Assembly (NCBI GenBank): GCA_900318685.1
Contig: ONLL01000019.1
Span: 1-64,000 of the forward strand
DNA length: 64,000 bases
Reading direction: 5' to 3'
Source of the DNA: an uncultured Prevotellaceae bacterium
GTDB taxonomy: Bacteria; Bacteroidota; Bacteroidia; Bacteroidales; Bacteroidaceae
Shown piece after piece: positions 1 through 7,336 of the stretch (position 1 is the stretch's first letter; each line of letters begins with the position of its first letter). The notes under the pieces are model-generated. The model worked only from the letters and a program-made list of their open reading frames with translations, did no database searches and had not been told where the DNA came from. Both the position numbers and the translations under genes were made by a program.

Positions 1-1
1 C

Positions 2-325
2 ATCTTCAAGGTGGGCATCACCAGCACGGCCTCCGACACGGAGGAGGGCTGCACGGCTGCCAACGTGAAGAAGAGCCGCGTGCTGTTCGCCCCCGAGACG
101 ACCTCGTCGCCCACGGGTGAGACGGCCACGGTGCAGCGTCCTGCCCTGGTGAACGGTGTGCCTACGCTGGTGGACTATGAGGTGACCACCTACAATCACC
201 CCGCCACCATGCTCAAGGACATCCGTTTCGAGCTGGCTCACAACGCTACTGGCAGCGGTATCACTCCGAGTGGTGATGACTCTGGTGGCGGTGGCGGCGG
301 AGGTGACGACGAGCCGAGACCTTAA
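2..325 (+). CDS. HU-like DNA-binding protein, C-terminal part (5' end outside window)
   Basis: The reading frame is open from the first bases of the window, so this is the 3' end of a longer gene. The visible part (about 107 residues) has the pattern of the C-terminal half of Bacteroidetes HU-related proteins (HU-HIG type): a strand like FKVGITS, then T-EE--TA-NVK-SRVLFAP, and near the end MLKDIRFELAHNA, which matches the usual final strand of that family. Two things are unusual: an extra stretch of roughly 25 residues between the two conserved parts, and a tail rich in glycine and aspartate (seven glycines in a row, then DDEPRP). The family is thought to bind DNA as a nucleoid protein. The N-terminal half is not visible, so the call is moderate. 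Confidence 0.5.
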   Translation: MFKVGITSTASDTEEGCTAANVKKSRVLFAPETTSSPTGETATVQRPALVNGVPTLVDYEVTTYNHPATMLKDIRFELAHNATGSGITPSGDDSGGGGGGGDDEPRP

Positions 326-330
326 AGAAG

Positions 331-467
331 CCCCCCCCTGACCCCCCGAGGGGGGAAAGGGGGCCCACCCCAGCCCTCCTAAAGGGAGGGTGAAGGGTGG
401 AAAGTACAAAAAAATGTTAATCTACAGGCAAGAACTCCTAACTTATAACTCCTAACTCCTAACTATT
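331..467. repeat. GC-rich palindromes followed by CTCCTAACT tandem repeats
   Basis: Directly after the stop codon come two GC-rich self-complementary stretches (CCCCCCGAGGGGGG, and CCCTCCTAAAGGGAGGG), then imperfect 9-nt repeats of the type CTCCTAACT. The palindromes could act as a transcription terminator for the upstream gene. The CTCCTAACT repeat recurs at 2832-2868. Confidence 0.6.
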
Positions 468-470
468 CAT

Positions 471-480
471 TACCTTTGCA
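471..480 (+). promoter_or_regulatory. -7 promoter box TACCTTTGCA for the RluA-type gene
   Basis: TACCTTTGCA matches the Bacteroidetes -7 consensus TAnnTTTG and lies 18 nt before the ATG at 499, with the tandem repeat immediately upstream. Confidence 0.7.
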
Positions 481-498
481 ACCAAAAGGAACGAGAGC

Positions 499-1269
499 AT
501 GCAAGTAGTCTACGAGGACAACCATATCATTATCGTCGCCAAGCGCAGCGGAGAGATCGTGCAGGGCGACAAGACGGGCGACACGCCGCTGTCGGACGTG
601 GTGAAGGAATACCTGAAGGAGAAGTACCAGAAGCCGGGCAATGTGTTCCTGGGGGTGACGCATCGCCTCGACCGGCCTGTCAGCGGACTGGTGGTCTTTG
701 CACGTACGTCGAAGGCTCTGGCCCGCCTGAACAGGATGTTTGCCGAGGGTCAGGTGCACAAGACGTATTGGGCGATAGTGAATCGTGAAAAGGAAAAAGT
801 GGAAAGTGGAAAGTGGAAAGTGGAAAGTGAAATGGGCTCAGCCGACCATTCCTCATTTCTCATTTCTCATTCCTCATTCCTCACACCTCATTCCTCATTC
901 ACGGAGCTGACCCACTGGCTCACCCGCAATGAGCAACAGAACAAGTCGTACGCCTATGATCATGAGGTGCCCCACTCGAAGAAGGCTCAGCTGCGCTATC
1001 GCTCCATCGCCCAAGGCGACCGCTACCAGCTGCTCGAGGTGGAGCTGCTCACGGGCCGCCACCATCAGATACGCTGCCAGCTGGCTGCCATCGGCCTGCC
1101 CATCAAGGGCGACCTGAAATATGGCGCTCCCCGCTCTAACCCCGACGGCAGTATCTCGCTGCTCTCGCGTCGGGTGCAGTTCGTTCATCCTGTCAGTGGT
1201 GTCACGATCGACGTTGAGGCCCCTCTACCCGATGACCCGCTGTGGCAGAAACTACTCGATTCACAATAA
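499..1269 (+). CDS. RluA-family pseudouridine synthase with repeat-encoded insertion
   Basis: Converts uridine to pseudouridine in rRNA or tRNA. The family signature HRLDRPVSGLVVFARTSK lies near residue 56, with the catalytic Asp in HRLD; later conserved parts are VHKTYWAIV and LLTGRHHQIRCQLA with IKGDLKYGA. There is no S4 domain, as in the short RluA/RluC-like enzymes. Between the catalytic half and the C-terminal half sits a stretch of about 38 residues (roughly 96-134), rich in E/K/V then S/H/F, encoded by GTGGAAA and CATTCCTCATTTCT tandem repeats; it is in frame and is not part of the family fold. Which RNA position is modified cannot be told from sequence. Transcribed from its own promoter; the next gene follows after 23 nt. 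Confidence 0.88.
   Translation: MQVVYEDNHIIIVAKRSGEIVQGDKTGDTPLSDVVKEYLKEKYQKPGNVFLGVTHRLDRPVSGLVVFARTSKALARLNRMFAEGQVHKTYWAIVNREKEKVESGKWKVESEMGSADHSSFLISHSSFLTPHSSFTELTHWLTRNEQQNKSYAYDHEVPHSKKAQLRYRSIAQGDRYQLLEVELLTGRHHQIRCQLAAIGLPIKGDLKYGAPRSNPDGSISLLSRRVQFVHPVSGVTIDVEAPLPDDPLWQKLLDSQ
784..902. repeat. Short tandem repeats inserted in frame inside a CDS
   Basis: About five copies of GTGGAAA are followed, after a short spacer, by copies of CATTCCTCATTTCTCATT in the opposite sense. The block is purine-rich on one side and pyrimidine-rich on the other and can form a hairpin. It is the same class of repeat that is intergenic at 4446-4476, 5641-5670 and 50615-50757, but here it lies inside the RluA-type gene without breaking the frame. 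Confidence 0.85.
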
Positions 1270-1292
1270 CACACAAAAAGCAACAGTACACT

Positions 1293-2486
1293 ATGAAAAA
1301 AATGATGATGACCATCGCCTTTGCTCTTGTCACACTGGGAGCCTTTGCCCAGAAAGAGCAGCCCGTAGGCCTGAGGATGGAAGTGGCAGAGGCAGAGACA
1401 GACCACGCTGAATACAGTATCTTCACCTACAGGGATGAAGACGACAACTTCGGCTATTACCTCAGCCTGGCCAAGGTGACCCATATCTTGGGCTTGCTGC
1501 GTGACGACATCACCGATGCAGCCTTCGACGCCATCAAGGAGACCTGCATCTGCCTGGGTGCCACCTACGATGAAGCCAACGCCACGCTCGACACCATCCT
1601 CGACCTCTTCGACAAGGATGTAGACACCAGAACTGAGCTGAAGAGCCGCGCCGTCACTGGGTCTGACCGTCTGGGGCACTTCACCACCACCACCTGCATC
1701 GTGCAGAAGAAGGCGTTGGGTGGTAAGCGTCTCCAATTCGTTTTCACTCAAGGCCGGCATCAGGCCGAGGCCTTCGTCACCAAGACCATCATCAAGGAGC
1801 TCCGCACCAGCCTCAAGATCGACAAAAAGCTGCACCCCAAGCAGCATAGGGTGGGGACGGCAGCAGCTGCTGCATCGGCATCTGGGGGAATGAAAGTGTC
1901 GATCTTGGGAGACTCTTATTCCACTTTCCAGGGTGTGATTCCTGCCAATTACTCATCATTCTACCCCAATGACCGTAACGATTGTACGGAGGTGAATCAG
2001 ACGTGGTGGGACCTTTATATCAAGGCAAAAGGCTATGTGCTGGAGAAGAATGATTCGTGGGGAGGGACAACCATCTGTGGTACAGGATACGGTGGGATGG
2101 ACTTCTCGCGCAACAACTTTATATCGCGTGTCGACAGTTTGGGCAATCCCGACATCATCTTTGTGTTTGGAGGTACCAACGACGCATGGGCAAACGCTCC
2201 CATGGGCGAGTATCAATATGCTGACTGGACAAAGGATGACTGTCGGAATTTCCGTCCTGCGCTGGCCTGTCTGCTTGACATGCTGCAGAAGAGATATCCC
2301 AAGGCTAAGCTATGCTCCATCCTGAATTCAGAGCTCCGGGAGCCGGTCAATGAGTCAATGCGAGAGGTATGTAAACACTACAATGTGCAGCTCATTGAAC
2401 TGCATGATATTGAGAAGCAGAACGGCCATCCCTCAATCAAGGGGATGAAGAGCATCTGCGACCAACTGCTGGAGGCCGGCCTATAA
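1293..2486 (+). CDS. Secreted SGNH/GDSL-type hydrolase with extra N-terminal domain
   Basis: Probable esterase of the SGNH superfamily. The start at 1293 gives a clear signal peptide (MKKMMMTIAFALVTLGAFA|Q). Residues about 20-185 form a domain I do not recognise. A short alanine-rich linker follows, then the hydrolase domain: MKVSILGDSYS (nucleophile Ser in GDS, block I), VFGGTNDAW (block III, Asn), and NGHPSIKGM (block V His). The domain seems to have been joined to an unrelated N-terminal domain. No lipobox, so export to periplasm or beyond. Substrate unknown; deacetylation of glycans is common in this superfamily. Lies 23 nt after the pseudouridine synthase and ends at a strong hairpin terminator. 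Confidence 0.75.
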   Translation: MKKMMMTIAFALVTLGAFAQKEQPVGLRMEVAEAETDHAEYSIFTYRDEDDNFGYYLSLAKVTHILGLLRDDITDAAFDAIKETCICLGATYDEANATLDTILDLFDKDVDTRTELKSRAVTGSDRLGHFTTTTCIVQKKALGGKRLQFVFTQGRHQAEAFVTKTIIKELRTSLKIDKKLHPKQHRVGTAAAAASASGGMKVSILGDSYSTFQGVIPANYSSFYPNDRNDCTEVNQTWWDLYIKAKGYVLEKNDSWGGTTICGTGYGGMDFSRNNFISRVDSLGNPDIIFVFGGTNDAWANAPMGEYQYADWTKDDCRNFRPALACLLDMLQKRYPKAKLCSILNSELREPVNESMREVCKHYNVQLIELHDIEKQNGHPSIKGMKSICDQLLEAGL

Positions 2487-2524
2487 GTAAGGTGAGGTTA
2501 AGGATAACTGGAGGAAACAAGAAG

Positions 2525-2554
2525 AAAGGGTAGCGAGTTGCTACCCTTTTCTTT
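2525..2554. terminator. Hairpin terminator between SGNH gene and tRNA-Thr
   Basis: AAAGGGTAGC - GAGTT - GCTACCCTTT is a perfect 10-bp stem followed by TCTTTC on the plus strand. It lies after the plus-strand hydrolase gene and also immediately after the minus-strand tRNA, so it may serve both. Confidence 0.8.
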
Positions 2555-2556
2555 CG

Positions 2557-2630
2557 AGCCTCTTGTCGGATTCGAACCAACGACCCCGAGATTACAAATC
2601 ACGTGCTCTGGCCAACTGAGCTAAAGAGGC
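2557..2630 (-). tRNA. tRNA-Thr (anticodon TGT)
   Basis: On the minus strand the sequence folds as a cloverleaf: acceptor GCCTCTT/AAGAGGC, D arm with AGCTCAGTTGG, anticodon loop TTTGTAA (anticodon TGT, reading ACA/ACN threonine codons), and T arm GTTGG-TTCGAAT-CCGAC. The discriminator is T and no CCA is encoded. The anticodon stem contains one T-T mismatch. Confidence 0.93.
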
Positions 2631-2746
2631 GGGTGGGCAAGCGGTCTGCATCGCTACAGGACTTGCCCATTTTCGTCGTTGCAAGATGGAGAGCTTCTGC
2701 TGCTCATTTCAGACGAGCTTCTGCTGCACTCTTCCAAATTTGCGGC

Positions 2747-2756
2747 TGCAAAGGTA
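2747..2756 (-). promoter_or_regulatory. -7 promoter box for tRNA-Thr
   Basis: The reverse strand reads TACCTTTGCA, the Bacteroidetes -7 box, about 115 nt upstream of the tRNA 5' end. The leader between them would be removed by tRNA processing. Confidence 0.65.
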
Positions 2757-2767
2757 CGAAAAAGAGT

Positions 2768-2868
2768 TGAGAGTTGAGAGATGAAAGATGAGAGTTTTAT
2801 CCTATTTAACTTTTTTTATGAGTCCAAACACTAAAAACTCCTAACTCCTAACTCCTAACTCCTAACTT
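2768..2868. repeat. Two short tandem repeats (GAGTTGA and CTCCTAACT types)
   Basis: GAGTTGAGAGTTGAGAGATG is followed by an AT-rich stretch and then four consecutive CTCCTAACT units just upstream of the DUF4199 promoter. Confidence 0.7.
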
Positions 2869-2873
2869 TTTTG

Positions 2874-2881
2874 TAATTTTG
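2874..2881 (+). promoter_or_regulatory. -7 promoter box TAATTTTG for DUF4199
   Basis: TAATTTTGCA ends only about 8-9 nt before the ATG at 2891, so the transcript would start at or next to the start codon. Confidence 0.6.
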
Positions 2882-2890
2882 CACCCGATT

Positions 2891-3436
2891 ATGACTGCAC
2901 CCGAATACATACAGCTGCGGGCATTTGCCCGTGTCGACGGCTTAAAGCTTTTTGTGCTCTGGTTGGGCAGCTTCCTCTGCTATGTGCAGGGTCTGCACTC
3001 CCCGGGGTTGGGTATGGTGGCTATGGTGCTGTTGTTGGCGACTCCGATGCTGTCGTATCGCCTGCTCAGGAAGTTTCGTGACGAGGGTCGCAACGGCATC
3101 ATCTCTTTTGGCAGGGGCTGGCTCTATGTGATCTTCCAGTTCTTCTATGCTTGTCTGCTCTTCGCCGTTGCACAGTATCTGTATTTCGCGTATATCGACA
3201 AGGGTACCTTCATGAGCGAGATGACTGAGCTGTTCTCCGCACCTGAGACCAAGGAGGCGTTCAGGCAGATGGGCATGGGTAAGAGCATCGAAGAGACGCT
3301 GTCGGTGATGAGCCAAATGCGTCCCATCGACCTAGTGCTCAATGTGCTGGCCTCGAACATGATGATTGGTGCTCTGCTGGGTGTCCCCCTCGCAGCCTTC
3401 GCTAAACGCGACACTAGGGAACAACCCCAATCGTAA
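2891..3436 (+). CDS. DUF4199-family membrane protein
   Basis: A 181-residue inner-membrane protein with four predicted membrane segments (about residues 18-35, 40-58, 74-100 and 145-167), matching the DUF4199 family of Bacteroidetes, which has no known function. The ATG at 2891 is preferred to an in-frame TTG at 2879 because that TTG is part of the -7 box. In Bacteroidales this family often sits directly before the kind of glycosyltransferase found next here, so the two probably work together in envelope polysaccharide or lipid-linked sugar handling; that is inference. The 70-nt gap to the glycosyltransferase shows no clear promoter. Confidence 0.7.
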   Translation: MTAPEYIQLRAFARVDGLKLFVLWLGSFLCYVQGLHSPGLGMVAMVLLLATPMLSYRLLRKFRDEGRNGIISFGRGWLYVIFQFFYACLLFAVAQYLYFAYIDKGTFMSEMTELFSAPETKEAFRQMGMGKSIEETLSVMSQMRPIDLVLNVLASNMMIGALLGVPLAAFAKRDTREQPQS

Positions 3437-3506
3437 AAACGCAGATTCGTACAAATCGTCTTAATATTGAAATCGTACATTCATCATATAAATTGTAAAT
3501 AACTAA

Positions 3507-4457
3507 GTGGATATATCAGTAGTAATACCTCTTTATAATGAGGAAGAGTCGATAGCTGAGCTGTACGACTGGATAGAGCGGGTGATGGCCGAGCACGGAT
3601 TCTCGTATGAGGTAATCTTCATCAGCGATGGTTCGACCGACCGCTCGTGGGACATCATCACGGAGTTGCGCCAGCGGTCGGAGCACGTGAAAGGTATCAA
3701 GTTTCGTCGCAACTATGGCAAGAGTCCGGCCTTGTACTGTGGCTTTGCCGAGGCTCAGGGCGATGTGGTGATTACGATGGATGCCGACCTGCAGGATTCG
3801 CCCGACGAGATTCCTGAGCTGTACAGGATGGTGATGGAGGAGAAGTACGACCTGGTGTCGGGCTATAAACAGAAGCGCTATGACCCACTGTCGAAGACGT
3901 TGCCCACTAAGCTGTTCAACGCTACGGCTCGCAAGGTGAGCGGCATCAAGAACCTGCACGACTTCAACTGCGGCCTGAAGGCCTATCGTCATGATGTGGT
4001 GAAGAATATAGAGGTGTATGGCGAGATGCACCGGTATATCCCTTACCTGGCTAAGCAGGCTGGATTCGACAAAATAGGCGAGAAGGTGGTGCACCATCAG
4101 GCAAGGAAATACGGTGTGTCGAAGTTTATGGGCTGGAACCGTTTTGTCAACGGCTACCTCGACCTGCTCACGCTGTGGTTCCTCTCCACGTTTGGTAAAA
4201 AGCCGATGCACGTGTTTGGCTTCCTGGGTTCGCTGATGTTCTTTGTGGGCTTCGTGGCAACGCTGATCCTTGCCATCGGCAAGCTGATGGGTAAGCTGTG
4301 GATCACGAGCTCGCCGTTCTTCTACCTGGCGCTGACGATGATGATCCTGGGTACTCAGCTGTTTCTGGCGGGCTTTGTGGCTGATCTTGTCAGCCGTTCG
4401 TCGTCGAATCGCAACGACTATCAGGTTGAGACGACCGTTGGTCTAAATGAGAAATGA
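3507..4457 (+). CDS. GT2 family glycosyltransferase (DPM1/ArnC-like, polyprenyl-phosphate type)
   Basis: Transfers a sugar from a nucleotide donor, probably to undecaprenyl phosphate. Residues 1-225 are a GT-A fold: DISVVIPLYNEEESIAEL at the start, then VITMDADLQDSPDEIP with the metal-binding DAD motif (about residue 93), and an NCGLKAYR element. Two C-terminal membrane helices follow (about 233-258 and 270-297), the layout of DPM1/ArnC/GtrB-like enzymes. Translation starts at GTG. The last three codons and the stop (NEK, TGA) are supplied by an AATGAGAAATGAG repeat, so the C-terminus has been rewritten by repeat insertion. Confidence 0.85.
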   Translation: MDISVVIPLYNEEESIAELYDWIERVMAEHGFSYEVIFISDGSTDRSWDIITELRQRSEHVKGIKFRRNYGKSPALYCGFAEAQGDVVITMDADLQDSPDEIPELYRMVMEEKYDLVSGYKQKRYDPLSKTLPTKLFNATARKVSGIKNLHDFNCGLKAYRHDVVKNIEVYGEMHRYIPYLAKQAGFDKIGEKVVHHQARKYGVSKFMGWNRFVNGYLDLLTLWFLSTFGKKPMHVFGFLGSLMFFVGFVATLILAIGKLMGKLWITSSPFFYLALTMMILGTQLFLAGFVADLVSRSSSNRNDYQVETTVGLNEK

Positions 4458-4476
4458 GAAATGAGAAATGAGAAAT
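4446..4476 (+). repeat. AATGAGAAATGAG tandem repeat at a gene junction
   Basis: Four copies of AATGAGA span the end of the glycosyltransferase gene and the beginning of the next transcript segment. The repeat supplies the stop codon of the upstream gene. Confidence 0.8.
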
Positions 4477-4499
4477 GCTACGCCGTAAGAAATGTACGG

Positions 4500-5000
4500 A
4501 TGACATTTGGCAAATTGCTGATTTTGTCATTTGTCGTCTGTCATCTGTCGTTTGGCGTCAGCGCCTGTTCCAGCATCAGCTGTCCGCTGGAGACTACGGT
4601 TAGCGTGCAGTATGCTGTATATGATGAGCAGGGTGAGGCCACGATGGAGGACACGCTGTGGATTTTCACCCAGCGCAGCGATGGCAGCGACACGCTGCTG
4701 CTGAATCGTGGCGTGGGCATCAAGTCGTTCTCGCTGCCCATCAGCTATTCCCATCCTGAGGATGTGCTGCTGTTCTTCATTGCTGATACGACAGGAGTCT
4801 ACACGCTGGACACCCTCTGGCTGAAGAAGGACGACATACCCCACTTCGAGAGCGTGGATTGCAGCGCTCATTTCTTTCATCGCCTTACAGACGTACGCTG
4901 CACCCACGAGGGCATCGACAGCGTGAAAATCGTTAATCCACAGGTTGACTATGACACGAAAAAGACCCATCTGCACATCTATTTCAAGAATCGCAATTAG
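4500..5000 (+). CDS. DUF6452-like lipoprotein
   Basis: A 166-residue lipoprotein of unknown function resembling the DUF6452 family of Bacteroidales. The ATG at 4500 gives a signal peptide ending in a lipobox-like GVSAC (Cys about residue 23); an ATG at 4461 in the same frame would add 13 residues encoded mostly by the upstream repeat. The mature part looks beta-rich with few charged clusters. The signal peptide itself (LSFVVCHLSF) is encoded by TTTGTC/CATCTGTC repeats, suggesting it arose from a tandem repeat. The 3' end overlaps the following gene by 50 nt, so the two are translationally linked; both probably act at the outer membrane. Confidence 0.6.
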   Translation: MTFGKLLILSFVVCHLSFGVSACSSISCPLETTVSVQYAVYDEQGEATMEDTLWIFTQRSDGSDTLLLNRGVGIKSFSLPISYSHPEDVLLFFIADTTGVYTLDTLWLKKDDIPHFESVDCSAHFFHRLTDVRCTHEGIDSVKIVNPQVDYDTKKTHLHIYFKNRN

Positions 5001-5643
5001 CCTCTTGCTGGCAGCAATGGCGGCTACGACGGCTACGGCACAGGGATTCCTGAAGTTTGAGCGCGACAGCATTCCCTTCTTCCGGGGCTTTGCCGTGGGA
5101 GCCGACGTGGCTGGTGCTCTGCAGATGCAGCTGGGTGACTATGGGCAGTATGAGGCTTTCCTGCGGGTGAACCTGCACGACCAGTACTTCCCCACGCTGG
5201 AGCTGGGCTACGGCAAGGCCAGTCACGAGGATGACATCGTGACGGGCATCAGCTATCGTACGAAAGCGCCCTACTTCCGCCTTGGAGCCGATGTGAACCT
5301 GTTGAAGAAGAAGCACACGGGCAACCGAATCTTCGTGGGATTGCGCTATGGCTTCACCTCGTACAAGATAGACCTCGACCGCCAGCCGTTTCCCGATCCT
5401 GTGTGGCAGTGGGACACGTCGTATGGTGTGAAGGATGAGTCGTGCTCTCAGCACTGGGCTGAGCTGCTCTTCGGCATTGATGCAAAGGTGGCGGGTCCCC
5501 TGCACATGGGGTGGAGCGTGCGCTACAGGCGACGGCTCGTGCATGATGAAGGCATCCTCGACAAGACGTGGTATGTGCCAGGCTATGGTATCCAGGAGAG
5601 CACCCGGCTGGGCTATACCTTCAACGTGATGATTGACATCTGA
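4951..5643 (+). CDS. DUF6048-like outer membrane protein
   Basis: A 230-residue exported protein with a signal peptide (about residues 1-31, ending ATTATAQ) and a body of alternating hydrophobic and polar residues ending in an aromatic-containing strand (LGYTFNVMIDI), as in small outer-membrane beta-barrels. It resembles the DUF6048 family, which travels with DUF6452. The start is the ATG at 4951; an upstream TTG is less likely. It overlaps the lipoprotein gene. Function unknown. Confidence 0.65.
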   Translation: MTRKRPICTSISRIAISLLLAAMAATTATAQGFLKFERDSIPFFRGFAVGADVAGALQMQLGDYGQYEAFLRVNLHDQYFPTLELGYGKASHEDDIVTGISYRTKAPYFRLGADVNLLKKKHTGNRIFVGLRYGFTSYKIDLDRQPFPDPVWQWDTSYGVKDESCSQHWAELLFGIDAKVAGPLHMGWSVRYRRRLVHDEGILDKTWYVPGYGIQESTRLGYTFNVMIDI

Positions 5644-5671
5644 GGAATGAGGAATGAGAAATGAGAAATTT

Positions 5672-6640
5672 ATGAAGAAGAAATCTCTCTACTGGCAGAT
5701 ACCTTTCCTTCTGCTGCTCATCGCAGGCACCTGGTTCATCGCCCGTCAGCAGCGCGCAGCAAGTGAGCCGGCTGGCTATCAGCATGACGAGGGCTTCGTC
5801 TTTGGCACGGTATACAGCATTACGTATCAGAGTGACACGAACTTGAAGGACGAGGTGGAAAGCGCTTTGGCAGAAGTGGACGGTGAGTTTTCGATGTTCA
5901 ACGAGAAGAGCACGGTGGCAGCCATCAATCGTGGTGAGCACCCGCAGCGCAGCAAGATGTTTGAGGAGGTATACGCGTTGGCACAGCAGGTGACTGCCGA
6001 CACCGACGGTGCCTTCGACATCACTGTCGCTCCGCTGGTGAATGCGTGGGGCTTTGGCTTCAAGAACGAACAGATGCCTACGCCCGAACAAGTGGACAGC
6101 CTGCTGAAGATTCGTTCGCAGATGGACTTCAGCGCTATTGCCAAGGGCTATGGCTGCGACGTTGTGGCACGCACGCTGGAGGCTCATGGCATCAGAAATT
6201 ATATGGTGGAGATAGGTGGTGAGGTGGTCACACGTGGCCATAATCCCAAGGATGACCTCTGGAAGATAGGGGTGACGAAGCCAACGGATGATAGTCTTTC
6301 GACTGAGAATGAGCTGCAGACGGTGCTTGCCGTCGGCGACGTGGCGATGGCCACTAGCGGCAATTATCGCAAGTTCTATTATAAAGGTGGGCGGAAATAT
6401 GCTCACACCATCGACCCACGCACCGGTTACCCCGTGCAGCATGAAGTGCTCTCGGCCACCGTTCTGGCCGACCGCTGTGCTGTGGCCGATGCCTATGCCA
6501 CATCGTTTATGGTATTGGGGCTGGAGCAGGCGAAGGCCGTGCTCAGTAGGCATCCTGAGATGAAGGGATATTTCATTTATACCGACTCGGTGGGCGCGCT
6601 AGCTGTTTGGCACTCCGAGGGGTTGAATATCAACGATTGA
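5672..6640 (+). CDS. apbE: FAD:protein FMN transferase (ApbE family)
   Basis: Covalently attaches FMN to Thr/Ser of target proteins such as the NqrB/NqrC or RnfG subunits of sodium- or electron-transport complexes. Features: membrane anchor or signal (about residues 8-24), FGTVYSITYQ, DGEFSMFNEKS, then DGAFDITVAPLVNAWGFG (binding of the flavin), FSAIAKGYGCDVVA, YMVEIGGEV, and HTIDPRTGYPV with the metal-binding Asp. All the usual family blocks are present. The start at 5672 is used because the upstream in-frame ATG lies in an AATGAGAAATGAG repeat. The targets are not in this window. Confidence 0.9.
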   Translation: MKKKSLYWQIPFLLLLIAGTWFIARQQRAASEPAGYQHDEGFVFGTVYSITYQSDTNLKDEVESALAEVDGEFSMFNEKSTVAAINRGEHPQRSKMFEEVYALAQQVTADTDGAFDITVAPLVNAWGFGFKNEQMPTPEQVDSLLKIRSQMDFSAIAKGYGCDVVARTLEAHGIRNYMVEIGGEVVTRGHNPKDDLWKIGVTKPTDDSLSTENELQTVLAVGDVAMATSGNYRKFYYKGGRKYAHTIDPRTGYPVQHEVLSATVLADRCAVADAYATSFMVLGLEQAKAVLSRHPEMKGYFIYTDSVGALAVWHSEGLNIND

Positions 6641-6646
6641 CGAGAC

Positions 6647-7336
6647 ATGATAAAAGCACTGTCGCCAACACTGAACCTCCAACTCTATGATCATCTGCTG
6701 CGCTTTCAACTCTTTCAGGGCTTGAGCCGTGCAGAGCTGTTGCAGATGGCGGGAAATACGAAGTTCGGCTTTCTGAAAGAAACGACAGGTAAGGTTCTCG
6801 TGACGGAGGGAGAGCCTTGTCAGCAGCTATACTTTCTCGTCAGCGGAAGGTTGTCGCTCTCGACAAGGAGTAATGACGGCGGATATGAGATGACCGAGCA
6901 GCTGTCGGCTCCCTGGCTGTTGCAGCCTGATGCGCTCTTCGGAGTACAGCCCCGTTACGGCAGTACTTATCGTACGGATTCAGCCTGTCATTTCATCACA
7001 CTGTCGAAGGATGAGGTGCTGCGACTGCTCAATGATTTCCTGATCATTCGCCTCAACTTCCTGAATATGCTGTCGACAATCGTGCAGCGACGCACCCGTC
7101 AGCAATGGCGAAGCGCTCCCACATCGCTGAGGGAACGTTTCGTGCGCTTTGTGCTCGACCACTCTTTCTATCCTGCAGGACCGAAGCAGCTTCGTATCCT
7201 GATGGTCCGTCTGGCTGCTGAGCTTGGCGACAGTCGGCTCGACGTGTCGCGCATGCTCAATCAGCTTCAGTCAGAGGGCTTGTTGCAGCTTCATCGCGGA
7301 CGTATTGATATCGTCTCACTGGAAAGGCTGCTGTAA
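6647..7336 (+). CDS. Crp/Fnr family transcriptional regulator
   Basis: A 229-residue regulator with an N-terminal cyclic-nucleotide-binding-type beta-roll (about 15-125; KVLVTEGEPCQQLYFLVSGRLSL) , a long dimerisation helix and a C-terminal winged helix-turn-helix (about 165-229; MVRLAAELGDSRLDVSRMLNQLQSEG). There is no Fnr-type cysteine cluster, and the phosphate-binding arginine region of true cAMP-binding Crp is not obvious, so the ligand is unknown. It starts 6 nt after apbE and is probably co-transcribed. Its stop codon abuts that of gpmI, which faces it. Confidence 0.8.
   Translation: MIKALSPTLNLQLYDHLLRFQLFQGLSRAELLQMAGNTKFGFLKETTGKVLVTEGEPCQQLYFLVSGRLSLSTRSNDGGYEMTEQLSAPWLLQPDALFGVQPRYGSTYRTDSACHFITLSKDEVLRLLNDFLIIRLNFLNMLSTIVQRRTRQQWRSAPTSLRERFVRFVLDHSFYPAGPKQLRILMVRLAAELGDSRLDVSRMLNQLQSEGLLQLHRGRIDIVSLERLL

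Noticed and set aside
2691..2738. Possible further 22-nt array upstream of tRNA-Thr (GAGCTTCTGCTGC twice)
   Set aside because: Only two copies, 24 nt apart rather than 22, so not counted with the arrays.
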